Shown in pieces: positions 1 through 9,517 of a DNA stretch of 64,000 nt. The translations under genes were made by a program, and so were the position numbers. The stretch's first letter is position 1; each line of letters opens with the position of its first letter. Origin of the DNA: Candidatus Amoebophilus sp. 36-38 (GTDB taxonomy: Bacteria; Bacteroidota; Bacteroidia; Cytophagales; Amoebophilaceae); NCBI GenBank assembly GCA_001897825.1, contig MKUM01000072.1:1-64000 (forward strand), written 5' to 3'. The notes beneath the pieces are model-generated. The model was not told the DNA's origin and did not search any database. It saw only the letters and a program-made list of their open reading frames with translations.

Positions 1-362
1 GCCTCTATCTCATGCACTGCCAATGTGTGTGGAAGTTTACGTCCTAACACAGGACGCTCTATAAGTTTGGTAGGATCCCGATTTACGTGACCTTCCAATA
101 TCAGAAATTGGTAAAAACATCTAATGGCAGATAAGATACGTGCTTGGCTAGTTGCTCCTAGGCCCAACTCATGTAGGTAAATTAAGAAATTTCGCAAATG
201 GTTAGCTTCTACAGCTAGTGGGGATAAATCAAGTTTTTTTAACGCTATAAATTGCCAAAGTTTCCGTACATCTCCTCCATAAGCCCATATCGAATTTTCA
301 GCAAGAGAGCGTTCTAACTGTAAGTGCGCTTCAAATTGCTGGATGGATAGTTCCCAGGTCAT
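1..362 (-). CDS. xerD: Tyrosine recombinase XerC/XerD-like, N-terminal part (runs off the left edge)
   Basis: Read on the minus strand from an ATG at 360-362, the frame stays open for 120 codons to the window edge. It encodes a SAM-like N-terminal DNA-binding domain: it begins MTWELSIQQFEAHLQLERSL, then shows the AENSIWAYGGDVRKL and SAIRCFYQFL segments typical of XerC/XerD core-binding domains. The catalytic domain with the R-H-R-Y residues lies outside the window. The family acts in chromosome dimer resolution at dif, but some members are integrases of mobile elements, and the missing half prevents a choice. The start is supported by the normal distance from the N-terminus to the first helix. 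The symbol is tentative between xerC and xerD. Confidence 0.85.
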   Translation of the reverse strand, partial: MTWELSIQQFEAHLQLERSLAENSIWAYGGDVRKLWQFIALKKLDLSPLAVEANHLRNFLIYLHELGLGATSQARILSAIRCFYQFLILEGHVNRDPTKLIERPVLGRKLPHTLAVHEIE

Positions 363-543
363 AGTAGCTTAAAATAAACCAAATTTCTTGATCTCTTTGG
401 ACTCATATCGCTTTCTGCTTATCCATGTCTATCATTGATTTGTACGGCTCCCATTTAAAATTAAGACATCACCAGGAGAAAAAATTACCACTTGTATCAG
501 ATAACTACTACAGTCAGCAGCGCTTTAAATACCTTTCATCAAC

Positions 544-1863
544 TTAGTCCTTTCTCGTAATATGTTTATTGGTATCGGAAGTCAATTCCCCTTCGGTACT
601 AGCAACTACCACTGCTACAACTGCATCGCCGGTTATATTAGTAACCGTTCTACACATATCTAAAATACGATCAGGTGCTAGAATTAAAGCTAATCCTATT
701 CCAGGTATCCCTATGGCATGTAATATCATGGTGGTAGTAACCATAGCCCCTCCCGGCACACCAGCTACACCTATAGAAGAGATAGCCACATTCGCAATAA
801 TCATCAATTGGGTTTCTATCGATAATTTTATTCCTAGTGCTTGGGCAATGAAAACAATGGCAACTCCTTGATAAACAGCAGTTCCATCCATATTGACCGT
901 CGCACCAAGTGGTAAAACAAAACTGCTAATTTCCTCCGAAACACCCAAATGCTTTTCTACGCACTCCATGGTAACAGGCAACGCTGCTGAACTAGAACTT
1001 GTTGTAAAAGCGATCAGTTGAGCAGGACGCATTTCTTTAAGAAAAGTGAAATAGCTCGTATTACTAAAGAATCTCATAATAATAGGATAAATCACCAAAG
1101 TCATCACTGCTAAACCGATAATAACAGTTGCCACATACCATAAAAGGGCATAAAGTATTTCGAAAACTTCATGGGTATTACTACCACCCGCTATTTCTAT
1201 TAGTAAAGAAGAAACTAATGCAAAAACTCCAACCGGAGCTAATTTCATAATAAATCTAACGAGCTCTATAATTGCCTCATTAAGGCCTTCAAAAAATAAT
1301 ATAACCGGTTTACTTTTTCTCACTGGAATCTTAAGCAGAGCTATGCCCAGCATGGTTGCTACCACTACTACTTGTAACAAGTTTAAATTACTTCCTAGTG
1401 CTTGAAAAAGATTTTCAGGCACTAAGTCGACCAAAAATTGTAAGGGGCCTGATGTAGTTATTTGTTTAAGTGAACCTGCATGTTGCTCAACTTGAACTCC
1501 ATACAGGCGTAAAAGAGCATCTCTAGTTTGGGTAGATATAACTTCGCCTGGCCTCACCAGATTAGCAATTCCCAAGCCAAGTAACACGGCTATGATCGTA
1601 GTAACTGTGTAAATAAAAAAAGTTTTTCCACCAATTCTTGAAAGCTTAGTAGTATCCTCAATACTAGTTATACCTATGATTAAAGAAGCAAAAACCAATG
1701 GTATAGCTACCATTTTTAAACTATTTAAAAATAAGGTACCTACAGGTTTAATATAATTGATCGTAAAAGAGACAGGCCAACCTAGCTTAATACTCACGAT
1801 TGCAAAGCTTAGACCTAACACTAGCCCGATGAGTATTTGGATATGAAGTTCTATTTTTTTCAT
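544..1863 (-). CDS. gltP: Dicarboxylate/amino acid:cation symporter (DAACS, GltP/DctA type)
   Basis: A 439-residue polytopic membrane protein. The family couples uptake of glutamate, aspartate or C4-dicarboxylates to H+ or Na+ at the inner membrane. The serine-rich re-entrant loop (SSSSAALPVT, about residues 287-296) and the NMDGTA motif (about 324-329) of the transport core are both intact, and the length matches the family (about 400-440). The ATG start precedes a first hydrophobic helix. It lies downstream of the minus-strand rpoZ-like gene across a 437-base gap, so it probably has its own promoter. For an intracellular bacterium, import of host glutamate would fit with the glutamate dehydrogenase domain encoded near 55 kb. 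Substrate preference cannot be read from the sequence. Confidence 0.93.
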   Translation of the reverse strand: MKKIELHIQILIGLVLGLSFAIVSIKLGWPVSFTINYIKPVGTLFLNSLKMVAIPLVFASLIIGITSIEDTTKLSRIGGKTFFIYTVTTIIAVLLGLGIANLVRPGEVISTQTRDALLRLYGVQVEQHAGSLKQITTSGPLQFLVDLVPENLFQALGSNLNLLQVVVVATMLGIALLKIPVRKSKPVILFFEGLNEAIIELVRFIMKLAPVGVFALVSSLLIEIAGGSNTHEVFEILYALLWYVATVIIGLAVMTLVIYPIIMRFFSNTSYFTFLKEMRPAQLIAFTTSSSSAALPVTMECVEKHLGVSEEISSFVLPLGATVNMDGTAVYQGVAIVFIAQALGIKLSIETQLMIIANVAISSIGVAGVPGGAMVTTTMILHAIGIPGIGLALILAPDRILDMCRTVTNITGDAVVAVVVASTEGELTSDTNKHITRKD

Positions 1864-2300
1864 GTGAAGCTTATTTTATTGGCCTTACTTGATGGTAATT
1901 TCCCAGAATGATACGCAAGTGAATTAATTGGTAAATAAAAGCATATACAGCTCGCTAAAATTAGAAGATATAAATTAAAATATGACATATAGGTACTAGC
2001 TAGCTGATAAGTATATCAAATAATCTAAAAGTTAATCTCATGATTAAAAGTAAAATATTCACAACTAACAACTCTGTATTCTAGCCATTTATCTTAATAA
2101 CTATTTTGGAAGTATATCCCTATTTGTATGCCAATTTAAATTCGTAGAAAAGTTTTACGCTCAGTCCAATATGTTTTATGGTCAAATCAGACATTTTTAG
2201 CCATATAAATCTACAAATTTACAGGCAATTCGCATCTAAGGATACCTTTTGCCAAAAGCCAATTCATTATATTCAGATAAACCAATCCGTAGCTAATAAC
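1864..2300. other. 437-base intergenic stretch without a recognisable gene
   Basis: A very AT-rich stretch between gltP and the rpoZ-like gene, both on the minus strand. I see no ORF with recognisable content on either strand, no tRNA fold and none of the dispersed repeats found elsewhere in the window. The part next to 1864 should hold the gltP promoter. The remainder may be decayed sequence. Confidence 0.5.
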
Positions 2301-2630
2301 TTATGCCTTAGTATCTTCTGAATCAGCATAACGATACATCAACTTACCTTCTAAAAATTCCTCCGTAGCGATCGTAGTTGGTTTAGGTAGTTTTTCGTAA
2401 AGTCTGGTTATTTCCGCCTGCTCTTGTTTAGCAGCCTTTTCCTCATCTTGTAAATCTTCTATATCATCCGATATAAAATCAGCCAACTTATTATCCAAAT
2501 CTTCTTTCATATGTAGTGCAACTTGACGAGCGCGCTTAGAAATAATAGCTACTGCCTCATATAGATTTCCCGTTGCAGCAGTTAATCCAGAAAAGTCCCT
2601 AGTAATCAAGGTATTAATTTTATATTTCAT
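2301..2630 (-). CDS. rpoZ: RNA polymerase omega-like subunit (Rpb6/RpoZ family, Bacteroidota type)
   Basis: A 109-residue protein. The segment ITRDFSGLTAATGNLYEAV followed by ISKRARQVA is the conserved core of the Bacteroidota omega subunit, a member of the Rpb6 family that binds the beta-prime C-terminus and aids assembly of the polymerase. The C-terminal half is acidic and charged (about residues 48-85), as is usual in this lineage. It starts 19 bases downstream of bamD on the same strand, the usual Bacteroidota gene order, so the two are probably co-transcribed. In many relatives coaBC follows; here the next 437 bases carry no gene. Confidence 0.85.
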   Translation of the reverse strand: MKYKINTLITRDFSGLTAATGNLYEAVAIISKRARQVALHMKEDLDNKLADFISDDIEDLQDEEKAAKQEQAEITRLYEKLPKPTTIATEEFLEGKLMYRYADSEDTKA

Positions 2631-2649
2631 AGTATTTAGAGCTTATTAA

Positions 2650-3441
2650 TTATCTTACAAATTTATTAATTTTTTCAAGGACAATATTATATACTTTTTC
2701 TAACTCTTTGGCATATTTATTAGTTGGATACTTATCTAAAAATTCATGATAGAAAGTTATTACAACAAGTAACTTATCTAATTGTTCTTTAGGATCACTT
2801 TCCTCTGCCAATCGGTATTGAGCATTTATTTTTAAATAAAGAGCTTGTTCATTATAACTAGAATCTCCATATTCTTCTTGGAATCTCTCCAACTCTAATA
2901 CAGCAGCTTGGTAATGACCTAACTGATAGTATAGTTCAGCACTCTTAAAAGCTTTTAGGGCAAGCTTAGCTCGCAAGATACGACTATATTCATCTACTTG
3001 CTTTTGATAAGTACCCCCAGGATATTTATCTTTATACGACTTTACTACCTTGTACGCTTTTTCTGTTTGAGTTTGATCCAGGCGCACATCTGGCGTACTT
3101 AAATAAAGCGCATACCCTTGCATATATAGCGCTTCTTCTGCCTGAGCTACACGGGGGTAGGTTTTATAAAACTCTTCAAAGCAACGAGCACTGACCTTAT
3201 AAGATTTTTGATAAAAGAACGCATAAGCTTGGTAAAATTGAGCTAGAATTATTTCTTTTTTACCTTTGAGCATCGGCATAACCTCTTTGAACAACCGCAA
3301 GGCCTCGTAATAGTCTTTCGCTTCGTAGCGAGAGACGGCTTCTTGATACTTGCCCAGGTAATTACCCGAGGTAGTTCGTGCAGCACAAGAAGCGACTGCC
3401 AGTACTAAGCATATTATTTTAAAAAATCTAATATATAACAT
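2650..3441 (-). CDS. bamD: Outer membrane assembly lipoprotein BamD
   Basis: A 263-residue lipoprotein. The signal peptide ends in VLAVASC, with the lipidated cysteine at residue 19. The mature part consists of TPR-like helical pairs (for example RYEAKDYYEALRLFKEV, QFYQAYAFFYQKSYKVSARC, AELYYQLGHYQAAVLELERF). BamD works with BamA at the periplasmic face of the outer membrane to insert beta-barrel proteins. Length and TPR content match the family. The gene is followed at 19 bases by the rpoZ-like gene. Upstream, a MITE-like repeat (3493-3713) ends 51 bases before the start codon, so the promoter either lies in that short interval or inside the repeat. Confidence 0.9.
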   Translation of the reverse strand: MLYIRFFKIICLVLAVASCAARTTSGNYLGKYQEAVSRYEAKDYYEALRLFKEVMPMLKGKKEIILAQFYQAYAFFYQKSYKVSARCFEEFYKTYPRVAQAEEALYMQGYALYLSTPDVRLDQTQTEKAYKVVKSYKDKYPGGTYQKQVDEYSRILRAKLALKAFKSAELYYQLGHYQAAVLELERFQEEYGDSSYNEQALYLKINAQYRLAEESDPKEQLDKLLVVITFYHEFLDKYPTNKYAKELEKVYNIVLEKINKFVR

Positions 3442-3492
3442 GGGCGCAAATTAACTTATAATTATAGTTTTTCAAAGTACAACTTAATTAAC

Positions 3493-3713
3493 TAGAGTTC
3501 TTGTAAAACCGTTGCCTTGAGTCCCCTGAGTTCGTCAGTAAGTGCATGTCAGGGATCCAGCCCTGACACCTCAATCCTCATGTGCTGTCAGGAATTTCCT
3601 CCTGACAGTCTAATTTGAGTGGCAGGAGTAACTCCCGCCACCACAAAATTCCGGTTTTTCACAAATTCCTTCCTGCTCAGATAAATTCAATTTTTGCTTT
3701 TGCAAGAACGCTA
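3493..3713. repeat. MITE-like palindromic repeat, copy A1
   Basis: A 221-base element bounded by imperfect terminal inverted repeats: it opens TAGAGTTCTTGTAAAACC and closes with a sequence whose reverse complement is TAGCGTTCTTGCAAAAGC. Inside are small hairpins such as TGTCAGGG-n6-CCCTGACA and CTGTCAGGA-n-TCCTGACAG. The same ends and internal hairpins recur near 37.5, 39.3, 41.6 and 50.1 kb. It lies in the same orientation as copy A2 (41558-41757) and encodes no convincing protein. Confidence 0.8.
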
Positions 3714-3728
3714 CTATCCTAAATGACC

Positions 3729-5339
3729 TTATTTTCGTATCCTTTTTGCACGTTTGGGTTGCTTTTTTTTAGAAGCTTTTGAGATAACATTTTTTCTTGA
3801 CAGAAACTCTTCTATAGTAGGTTTTTCAGCAATCCGCCATATAAAGCCTGGTAGTTGCTTTTCATCTTCCACCATCTTATGAGGAGGATAAAAAACTCCT
3901 GTAGGTTGTACAAAAAAGCTAATTTTAGATAACGCTTCGTTTTTCATATCTATACGCATGTGGCTACATCGGATATAATTCATACCTACTAAATCTAAAC
4001 TATCACCAAGCGCAAAATACAGGCTTTCTCCATTACCTAATATATCAATATAGCTCATTTTATTTTCTTGGAAGTAAGCGATCATCTCTCTTCCCTTTAC
4101 CTGGTTATAATTACCCAATGTATCTTCAGAAATGATAAAAGCATCCGTATTAATACACATCTTTTCTAAAGATTCTTTATTGAGTACTATATTAATAGAA
4201 TCGGCCGTAATTTGGCTATCATAATTCCAAAAAACAGGTTTATTATAAAAATAAATCGTGGAGTCTAACGTATGATAGGCCATGGAGTCTGCCTTACCTT
4301 GTAAATTTGACTTATATATTTTTACATTATTATAAGCTAAAATCACATTATCTTGTAATTCGGTCTCTTGTTGCCGCTTATCTTCTATGGATTGAAGGGT
4401 ATCGGCTATCATGTATAGTGTATCCCCCTCTATAATTCGCTGTAATAAAGGATTCCCATATATTTCTGCTATTCCCTTATCTTGTGCATAATAACTGTAG
4501 TCACCTGTAATAGTTGATTTATGTTCTTTAGAAACCAACTCTACTTGCCCTGACGCACTATAATAATTTTTATCTCGATTACCTTTCATTAAGTTAGCAT
4601 ATATACTGTATTTATTGGTCTCTACCCTAGCTTTCCTAAAAAGGCCTTCTTTTGACTCGGTATTATACTCCCCGCCTTCCTGGGTGGTAATCGTTTCTCC
4701 CTCTTTGCCAACTATCTTTGTATTGCCTTTAAAAACAGCTAATTTAGTCTTCGTATAGTATCGAAGGGTATCTGTTTTTAGATCATACTCTTGATTATTA
4801 AGTTCTACTTGCCGATAGAAAACAGCTAGCTTATTTTTTTCATCATAGTAGCCAGATTCACTGCTTATCTCATCATTTCCTTGAATTAAAGTACCACCAT
4901 TTCTGAAATACCCTTTCTTATTTTTTACTTCATAATCAAGTTCATCGGTATAAAAGCTGAGTGTATCTTGTTGGTAGCTTATTGAATCCCGCAGTTGAGC
5001 TATTTTTTTATTGATATCATAGGTAACTCGTTTTGCCACCATAATACCACCCTCTCTATCAACCATCTGAAGATTTCCAGCAGCTTTAACGATCCCTTTT
5101 TGATCATAGTACTGGGCAGAGTCGGCATAGATCGTAAAATCTTCATGCACAAAAACTACATGGCCAGTAAGTTTCTTATAGGGCTCTTGTCCATTTTCTT
5201 TTTCACCACCCTCCAATTTCTCTGCCTTGTAGGTTACTTTATTTTTATGCTTTGCCCAGGTAACTACATAAAACCCCAAGGTAGCTATCAAGCAGGATAT
5301 CAAAATTTTATTTATTCGTATACATGCAAGGCGCATCAT
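3729..5339 (-). CDS. OstA-like LPS transport protein (OstA_2 family)
   Basis: A 536-residue exported protein with an N-terminal hydrophobic signal segment (about residues 8-27) and then repeated beta-strand units of the LptA/OstA type, recognisable as alternating short strands such as FTIYADSAQYYDQKGIVKAAG, DTLSFYTDELDYEVKNK and DTLRYYTKTKLAVFKGN. Bacteroidota carry this long OstA_2 form as a proposed periplasmic bridge or partner for lipopolysaccharide transport to the outer membrane. The C-terminus is Lys/Arg-rich. It sits upstream of bamD on the same strand, separated only by repeat A1, so both envelope-assembly genes may once have formed a unit. It diverges from tilS. The exact role in LPS export is family-level inference. 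Confidence 0.82.
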   Translation of the reverse strand: MMRLACIRINKILISCLIATLGFYVVTWAKHKNKVTYKAEKLEGGEKENGQEPYKKLTGHVVFVHEDFTIYADSAQYYDQKGIVKAAGNLQMVDREGGIMVAKRVTYDINKKIAQLRDSISYQQDTLSFYTDELDYEVKNKKGYFRNGGTLIQGNDEISSESGYYDEKNKLAVFYRQVELNNQEYDLKTDTLRYYTKTKLAVFKGNTKIVGKEGETITTQEGGEYNTESKEGLFRKARVETNKYSIYANLMKGNRDKNYYSASGQVELVSKEHKSTITGDYSYYAQDKGIAEIYGNPLLQRIIEGDTLYMIADTLQSIEDKRQQETELQDNVILAYNNVKIYKSNLQGKADSMAYHTLDSTIYFYNKPVFWNYDSQITADSINIVLNKESLEKMCINTDAFIISEDTLGNYNQVKGREMIAYFQENKMSYIDILGNGESLYFALGDSLDLVGMNYIRCSHMRIDMKNEALSKISFFVQPTGVFYPPHKMVEDEKQLPGFIWRIAEKPTIEEFLSRKNVISKASKKKQPKRAKRIRK

Positions 5340-5446
5340 AGTACCTGGCTAATAGCTAATAATTATAATAAGTATTTAACTTTACGTGAACGAGCACGAG
5401 GATTTACCACCTTTAATAGGTAAAAGTAGCATAATTCTATGACTCT

Positions 5447-6829
5447 GTGACTTACAAATATAAACATATTAATTTAAGAGAACGGTTTTTATCCTTCATC
5501 AAGGAGCACCAACTCATACAATCTAACGAAATAGTGCTCCTAGCGGTGAGTGGTGGGGTAGATTCGGTGGTTATGAGTTATCTTTTTCATCAGTTGCAAT
5601 TAAATTTTGCGATCGCACACTGTAATTTTAGCCTACGCGGGGCTGATTCAGATGCAGACCAAGCTTTTGTGCAACGTCTAGCACAAGATTATCGCGTAAA
5701 TTTCTATACAAAACGCTTTGATACACAAGCTTATGCGCAAGAACACCAGCTATCTATCCAGATGGCTGCAAGAGCACTACGTTATCAATGGTTTAAAGAG
5801 CTTTGTCAGACTCACCACCTAGATAAACTCGCAACCGCTCATCATGCCAATGATTCTATAGAAACGCTCTTCTTCAATTTAATAAAAGGAACTGGCATTG
5901 CTGGGCTACATGGTATATTACCTAAACAAGAAAGTTTAATTAGGCCTTTACTTTTTGCTAATAAAGAAGACATCATTCAATATGCCCAAGCATATCAGCT
6001 CAAGTGGCGAGAAGACCTATCAAATATGAAAGATGATTATGCGAGAAATTTAATTAGAAATAGAGTAATCCCTCCTTTAAAACGGATCAATCCTAATTTA
6101 GAAACTACCATAACTACTACGATAGAAAGGACAACGCAGATAGAATCCTTTTTCAATGAGCAGTTGGCCCAGCTAAAACAAGAAATATTCCATCAAGAAG
6201 GCACTGTATATTATCTGGCCATCGAAAAAATTAAAGATAAGCCATGGGCTCCTGTAGTAGTATGGGAATGGCTTAAATCATTTGGTTTTAATTTTTCACA
6301 AATTAAAAATCTTCTACAGGCTTCCATACAAAGTGGCAAAATCATTTCTTCAAATACGCATCAGATTTATGTAGATCGAGCTCGATGGATATTAACAGAT
6401 CACAAACAAGCTGTAACTTCCAATATCTCTATGATAACTAGAGACACTACCAATATTATCCTTCCAGCACATCAGATGCAGATTAAAATTATGACTAAAA
6501 ATAAATACCAGATTATACATGATAAGCAGATAGCAGCCATAGATTTAGATAAGCTAAAATTCCCTTTACTCATTCGACCCTGGCAAGCTGGTGACTTTTT
6601 TTATCCACTAGGCATGCAAAAGAAAAAAAAACTAAGTGATTTCTTGATAGACCTTAAAGTACCGGTATTATTAAAACAAGGAATCTATGTACTGGTATCT
6701 GGAGGTAATATTGTATGGGTAATAGGCTATCGGCTTGATGATCGTTTCAAGATCAGTGAATGTACCGAACAGGTTTATGAAATTACTTTACTACCGTCTA
6801 ATGTGTTATCGAGCTATGACTTTAAATGA
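5447..6829 (+). CDS. tilS: tRNA(Ile)-lysidine synthase TilS
   Basis: A 460-residue N-type ATP pyrophosphatase. The PP-loop SGGVDS is at residues 35-40, followed by AHCNFSLRG and the ATAHHANDSIET motif of TilS. The C-terminal TilS domain includes LIRPWQAGDFFYPLGMQKKK. The enzyme converts the wobble cytidine of the minor tRNA-Ile(CAU) to lysidine so that it reads AUA, an essential step. The start is GTG: no ATG lies in frame between the upstream stop and the PP-loop, and the next Met comes after the loop. The 3' end overlaps the convergent DMT permease by 16 bases. Length matches the family (about 430-460). Confidence 0.95.
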   Translation: MTYKYKHINLRERFLSFIKEHQLIQSNEIVLLAVSGGVDSVVMSYLFHQLQLNFAIAHCNFSLRGADSDADQAFVQRLAQDYRVNFYTKRFDTQAYAQEHQLSIQMAARALRYQWFKELCQTHHLDKLATAHHANDSIETLFFNLIKGTGIAGLHGILPKQESLIRPLLFANKEDIIQYAQAYQLKWREDLSNMKDDYARNLIRNRVIPPLKRINPNLETTITTTIERTTQIESFFNEQLAQLKQEIFHQEGTVYYLAIEKIKDKPWAPVVVWEWLKSFGFNFSQIKNLLQASIQSGKIISSNTHQIYVDRARWILTDHKQAVTSNISMITRDTTNIILPAHQMQIKIMTKNKYQIIHDKQIAAIDLDKLKFPLLIRPWQAGDFFYPLGMQKKKKLSDFLIDLKVPVLLKQGIYVLVSGGNIVWVIGYRLDDRFKISECTEQVYEITLLPSNVLSSYDFK

Positions 6830-7671
6830 GCACGCGTTTTATAATATCCAATAAGTAGCGTAGAAGGAATAATAAGCGCAGCCCCCAAATAATTATATTG
6901 ATTGGGTAGTTCCTGAAAGAAAACATAACCCGCCATCATAGAAATAAATAGCTCTAAATATCTAAAGGGCGCCAAAGAAGATGCACTAGCCAAGCTAAAA
7001 GCCCTAAGTAAAAAATATAAAATAAGATTACTTCCTATGCCTAATGCAACTAACAACATCAACTCGTAGGTCGTAGGAGTACGCCACACCCGTATAGTTG
7101 GAATAGCCACCAATACCATTGCTACTACGGTTGAATAAAACAACATACATAATATCGGTTCTCGGGTTACATATTTATTATTTAGAATATCTAACATAGC
7201 AAACAGTGCAGCAGCTACAATAAGAAACAGTGATCCCTTATTGAAACTACTACGATCGGGGTGTAGGATAAATAAGATACCTATAAAACCTCCCAATGTA
7301 GCCAACCACAAGGGCCAAGTAATATGCTCACGAAGGAATATAGGTGCTAATAAAAGCACGAAAATAGGGATAGTAAAACTCATAATAGTAGCCGTAGTAA
7401 TCGGAGATAATCTTACTCCTTGGCCCCATAGGCTTATCGCCAAGAAAATAAATACGCCTCTCAATAAATACATGATCCACCTATGGGTTGCGAAAGCACC
7501 TTTTCCTTGATAAATCATAATCGGTAGTAGCGTAAGAACACCAAAAGCAAACCTAAAAAAGGTTATTTCCCATGCATCTAAAGTATATCCTAGATACTTG
7601 GTAATAGCATCATTACTACAACTTACTATAAGGCTAAGAATAAACCAGAAAATCGCTTTGAAGTAACTCAC
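6814..7671 (-). CDS. DMT/EamA-family permease
   Basis: A 285-residue membrane protein with about ten hydrophobic helices in two EamA halves (first half around residues 5-135, second around 145-280). The family exports or exchanges metabolites across the inner membrane; substrates range from amino acids to S-adenosylmethionine and cannot be deduced here. The start ATG leads directly into the first helix (YFKAIFWFILSLIVSC). The gene lies 12 bases downstream of mnmA on the same strand, suggesting co-transcription, and its 3' end overlaps tilS tail-to-tail. In intracellular bacteria such permeases often serve host metabolite uptake, which is only inference for this one. Confidence 0.85.
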   Translation of the reverse strand: MSYFKAIFWFILSLIVSCSNDAITKYLGYTLDAWEITFFRFAFGVLTLLPIMIYQGKGAFATHRWIMYLLRGVFIFLAISLWGQGVRLSPITTATIMSFTIPIFVLLLAPIFLREHITWPLWLATLGGFIGILFILHPDRSSFNKGSLFLIVAAALFAMLDILNNKYVTREPILCMLFYSTVVAMVLVAIPTIRVWRTPTTYELMLLVALGIGSNLILYFLLRAFSLASASSLAPFRYLELFISMMAGYVFFQELPNQYNYLGAALIIPSTLLIGYYKTRAHLKS

Positions 7672-7683
7672 ACGTATAAACTA

Positions 7684-8811
7684 TTAATAGGCAATAAACT
7701 TTTTGGCAGCGTTCTGTTGGAAAGAAGCTTTAATCCATCCCCCTCCTATTACATCATCGTCTTCATAAAATACGGCAGCTTGGCCCGGTGCAATCGCACG
7801 TACACCTTTCCCAAAATATACCTTCATGATATCACCAGCTTGCTCAAGTACAGCGGGCGTACCAGAATCGTTATATCGTACCTTGGTAACACTATCTAGC
7901 ATGCGACCTCCTAAATCGACGTACTTACTCATATTTAGCTTATGTACGTACATACCATCCCTAGCTAGCTCATCAAATGTACCCAACACTACCCTATTTT
8001 TCTCTGGTTGTATTTCAGTGACATAAACGGGATATCCAAGCGCTATTCCTAACCCCTTACGCTGACCTATCGTATAAAACGGATATCCTTCATGCTGGCC
8101 TGCCACAGTACCATCTTCTAGGACGAATTCACCCCCTTGAACCTCTTTTTCTAAATTTTCCACCCTTCGTTTTAAAAATCCCCGGTAGTCATTATCAGGT
8201 ATAAAGCAAATTTCATACGATTCTGACTTGGTAACAAGCTCTTTGAATCCCCGCTGATTAGCTATTTCCCTTATTTCTGGTTTTGTGAATTGGCCGAGTG
8301 GCAGCAACGTACGGCTCAAACTAGTCTGAGAAACACCCCACAACGCATAGGACTGGTCTTTTTGTAGGTCTTTGCCTTTAGAGATGATATAACGCCCATT
8401 TTCATAACGTATATTCGCATAGTGGCCTGTAGCAATATATTCGCAATCGAGCTTATCAGCCCTTCTAAGCAGTGCATCCCATTTAATATGGGTATTACAT
8501 AAAACACATGGATTAGGCGTCCTACCTGCAAGATACTCACTGGTAAAATTACTAATTACATAATCTCCAAACTCTTCCCTAATATCCAAGATGGTATGCG
8601 GAAATCCAAGGGTTACTGCTAGATTGCGCGCATCATTGATAGAATCAAGACTACAGCATCCTGTTTCTTTCTTTTTCCCACCACTGCTTACGTAATCCCA
8701 GGTCTTCATAGTCAGTCCTACCACCTCATAGCCCTGTTCATGCAATAGCAGCGCCGTAATAGAACTGTCTATTCCTCCACTCATGGCTACTAGTACACGA
8801 CCTTTTTTCAT
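7684..8811 (-). CDS. mnmA: tRNA-specific 2-thiouridylase MnmA
   Basis: A PP-loop enzyme that installs the 2-thio group on wobble U34 of tRNA-Glu, tRNA-Lys and tRNA-Gln. The loop SGGIDS lies ten residues after the chosen start. The two cysteines needed for sulfur transfer are in NPCVLCNTHIKWD and ESYEICFIPDNDYRGF. The frame is open 27 codons further upstream to 8892, but that extension is not family-like. The ATG at 8811 opening MKKGRVLVAMSGG gives a 375-residue protein of normal size. Together with tilS, mnmE and dusB, the window holds four tRNA-modification genes; a tRNA-Glu gene that could be a substrate lies at 37.3 kb. Confidence 0.94.
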   Translation of the reverse strand: MKKGRVLVAMSGGIDSSITALLLHEQGYEVVGLTMKTWDYVSSGGKKKETGCCSLDSINDARNLAVTLGFPHTILDIREEFGDYVISNFTSEYLAGRTPNPCVLCNTHIKWDALLRRADKLDCEYIATGHYANIRYENGRYIISKGKDLQKDQSYALWGVSQTSLSRTLLPLGQFTKPEIREIANQRGFKELVTKSESYEICFIPDNDYRGFLKRRVENLEKEVQGGEFVLEDGTVAGQHEGYPFYTIGQRKGLGIALGYPVYVTEIQPEKNRVVLGTFDELARDGMYVHKLNMSKYVDLGGRMLDSVTKVRYNDSGTPAVLEQAGDIMKVYFGKGVRAIAPGQAAVFYEDDDVIGGGWIKASFQQNAAKKFIAY

Positions 8812-8896
8812 AGGAAAATTGCGGATTAGATTAAAATTGAATATCCAGCAAAGATAGTAGTTATCAGCCTGTAATTCAAAATCCTTCAGCAAAATA

Positions 8897-8922
8897 CTCT
8901 TGCTCTTGCTCTTGCTCTTGCT
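8897..8922. repeat. Short tandem hexanucleotide repeat (about four CTCTTG units)
   Basis: Four head-to-tail copies of CTCTTG, ending in CTTTG, lie just upstream of mnmA and downstream of nothing coding. A short repeat like this could vary in copy number by slippage. It lies about 85 bases upstream of the chosen mnmA start, in the likely promoter region. Confidence 0.7.
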
Positions 8923-9070
8923 TTGTACAACTGAGTGAGCGTTTTAAGTTTTTTTACTAGAGTTATGCAAGAAGTCCAACAAATTTAAAGTTTTGTAGAA
9001 AGGGGACGTTGGTAGTTATTATTAATTTAGTATTTTTATATATTGTTGGATATTTTTATAAAATTATGGC

Positions 9071-9517
9071 ATGAAATTCTATCTTGATACGTCTATTTTT
9101 GGAGGATTTTTTGACAAAGAATTTCGATATGCTACACAAGCTTTATTTGATTTTATTGAAAATAAGCGTATAACAATTATTTATTCAGATATATTAGAAA
9201 GTGAATTAGAATCTGCTCCGGAAGAAATTAGGTTATTGGCTACTGATAGCTTCATTCAAGCAGAGTATATAGATACAACTGAGGAGATGTTGGAATTAGC
9301 AGCACTTTATATTAAAGAGGGAGCCTTAACAGAGAAAAGCTTAAATGATACACAGCATATTGCCATTGCGACCATATCAGGAGTTAGCGCTATTATTAGT
9401 TGGAATTTTAAACATATGGCTAATTTCATGAAGATTCGGCAATATAATTCTATAAATTTACGTGAGGGATATAGAATGATTAATATACATACACCTAGAG
9501 AAATAATTGGAATATGA
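9071..9517 (+). CDS. PIN-domain protein, VapC-like toxin candidate
   Basis: A 148-residue PIN-fold protein. The N-terminal strand YLDTSIFGG provides the first metal-binding aspartate (D6), SDILESELESAP the acidic second position, and LNDTQHIAIATISGVSAIISWN the third acidic residue and following strand. PIN toxins are Mg-dependent ribonucleases, usually neutralised by a small partner. The stop codon overlaps the start of a 63-codon ORF by four bases (ATGA), showing translational coupling. The order toxin first, partner second is the reverse of classical vapBC. Upstream are 178 AT-rich bases with a likely promoter. It could also be a solitary PIN protein without toxin activity. Confidence 0.75.
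   Translation: MKFYLDTSIFGGFFDKEFRYATQALFDFIENKRITIIYSDILESELESAPEEIRLLATDSFIQAEYIDTTEEMLELAALYIKEGALTEKSLNDTQHIAIATISGVSAIISWNFKHMANFMKIRQYNSINLREGYRMINIHTPREIIGI

Noticed and set aside
8812-8892. Upstream extension of the mnmA frame by 27 codons
   Set aside because: The extra residues have no family similarity, and the ATG at 8811 places the PP-loop at the usual distance from the N-terminus.
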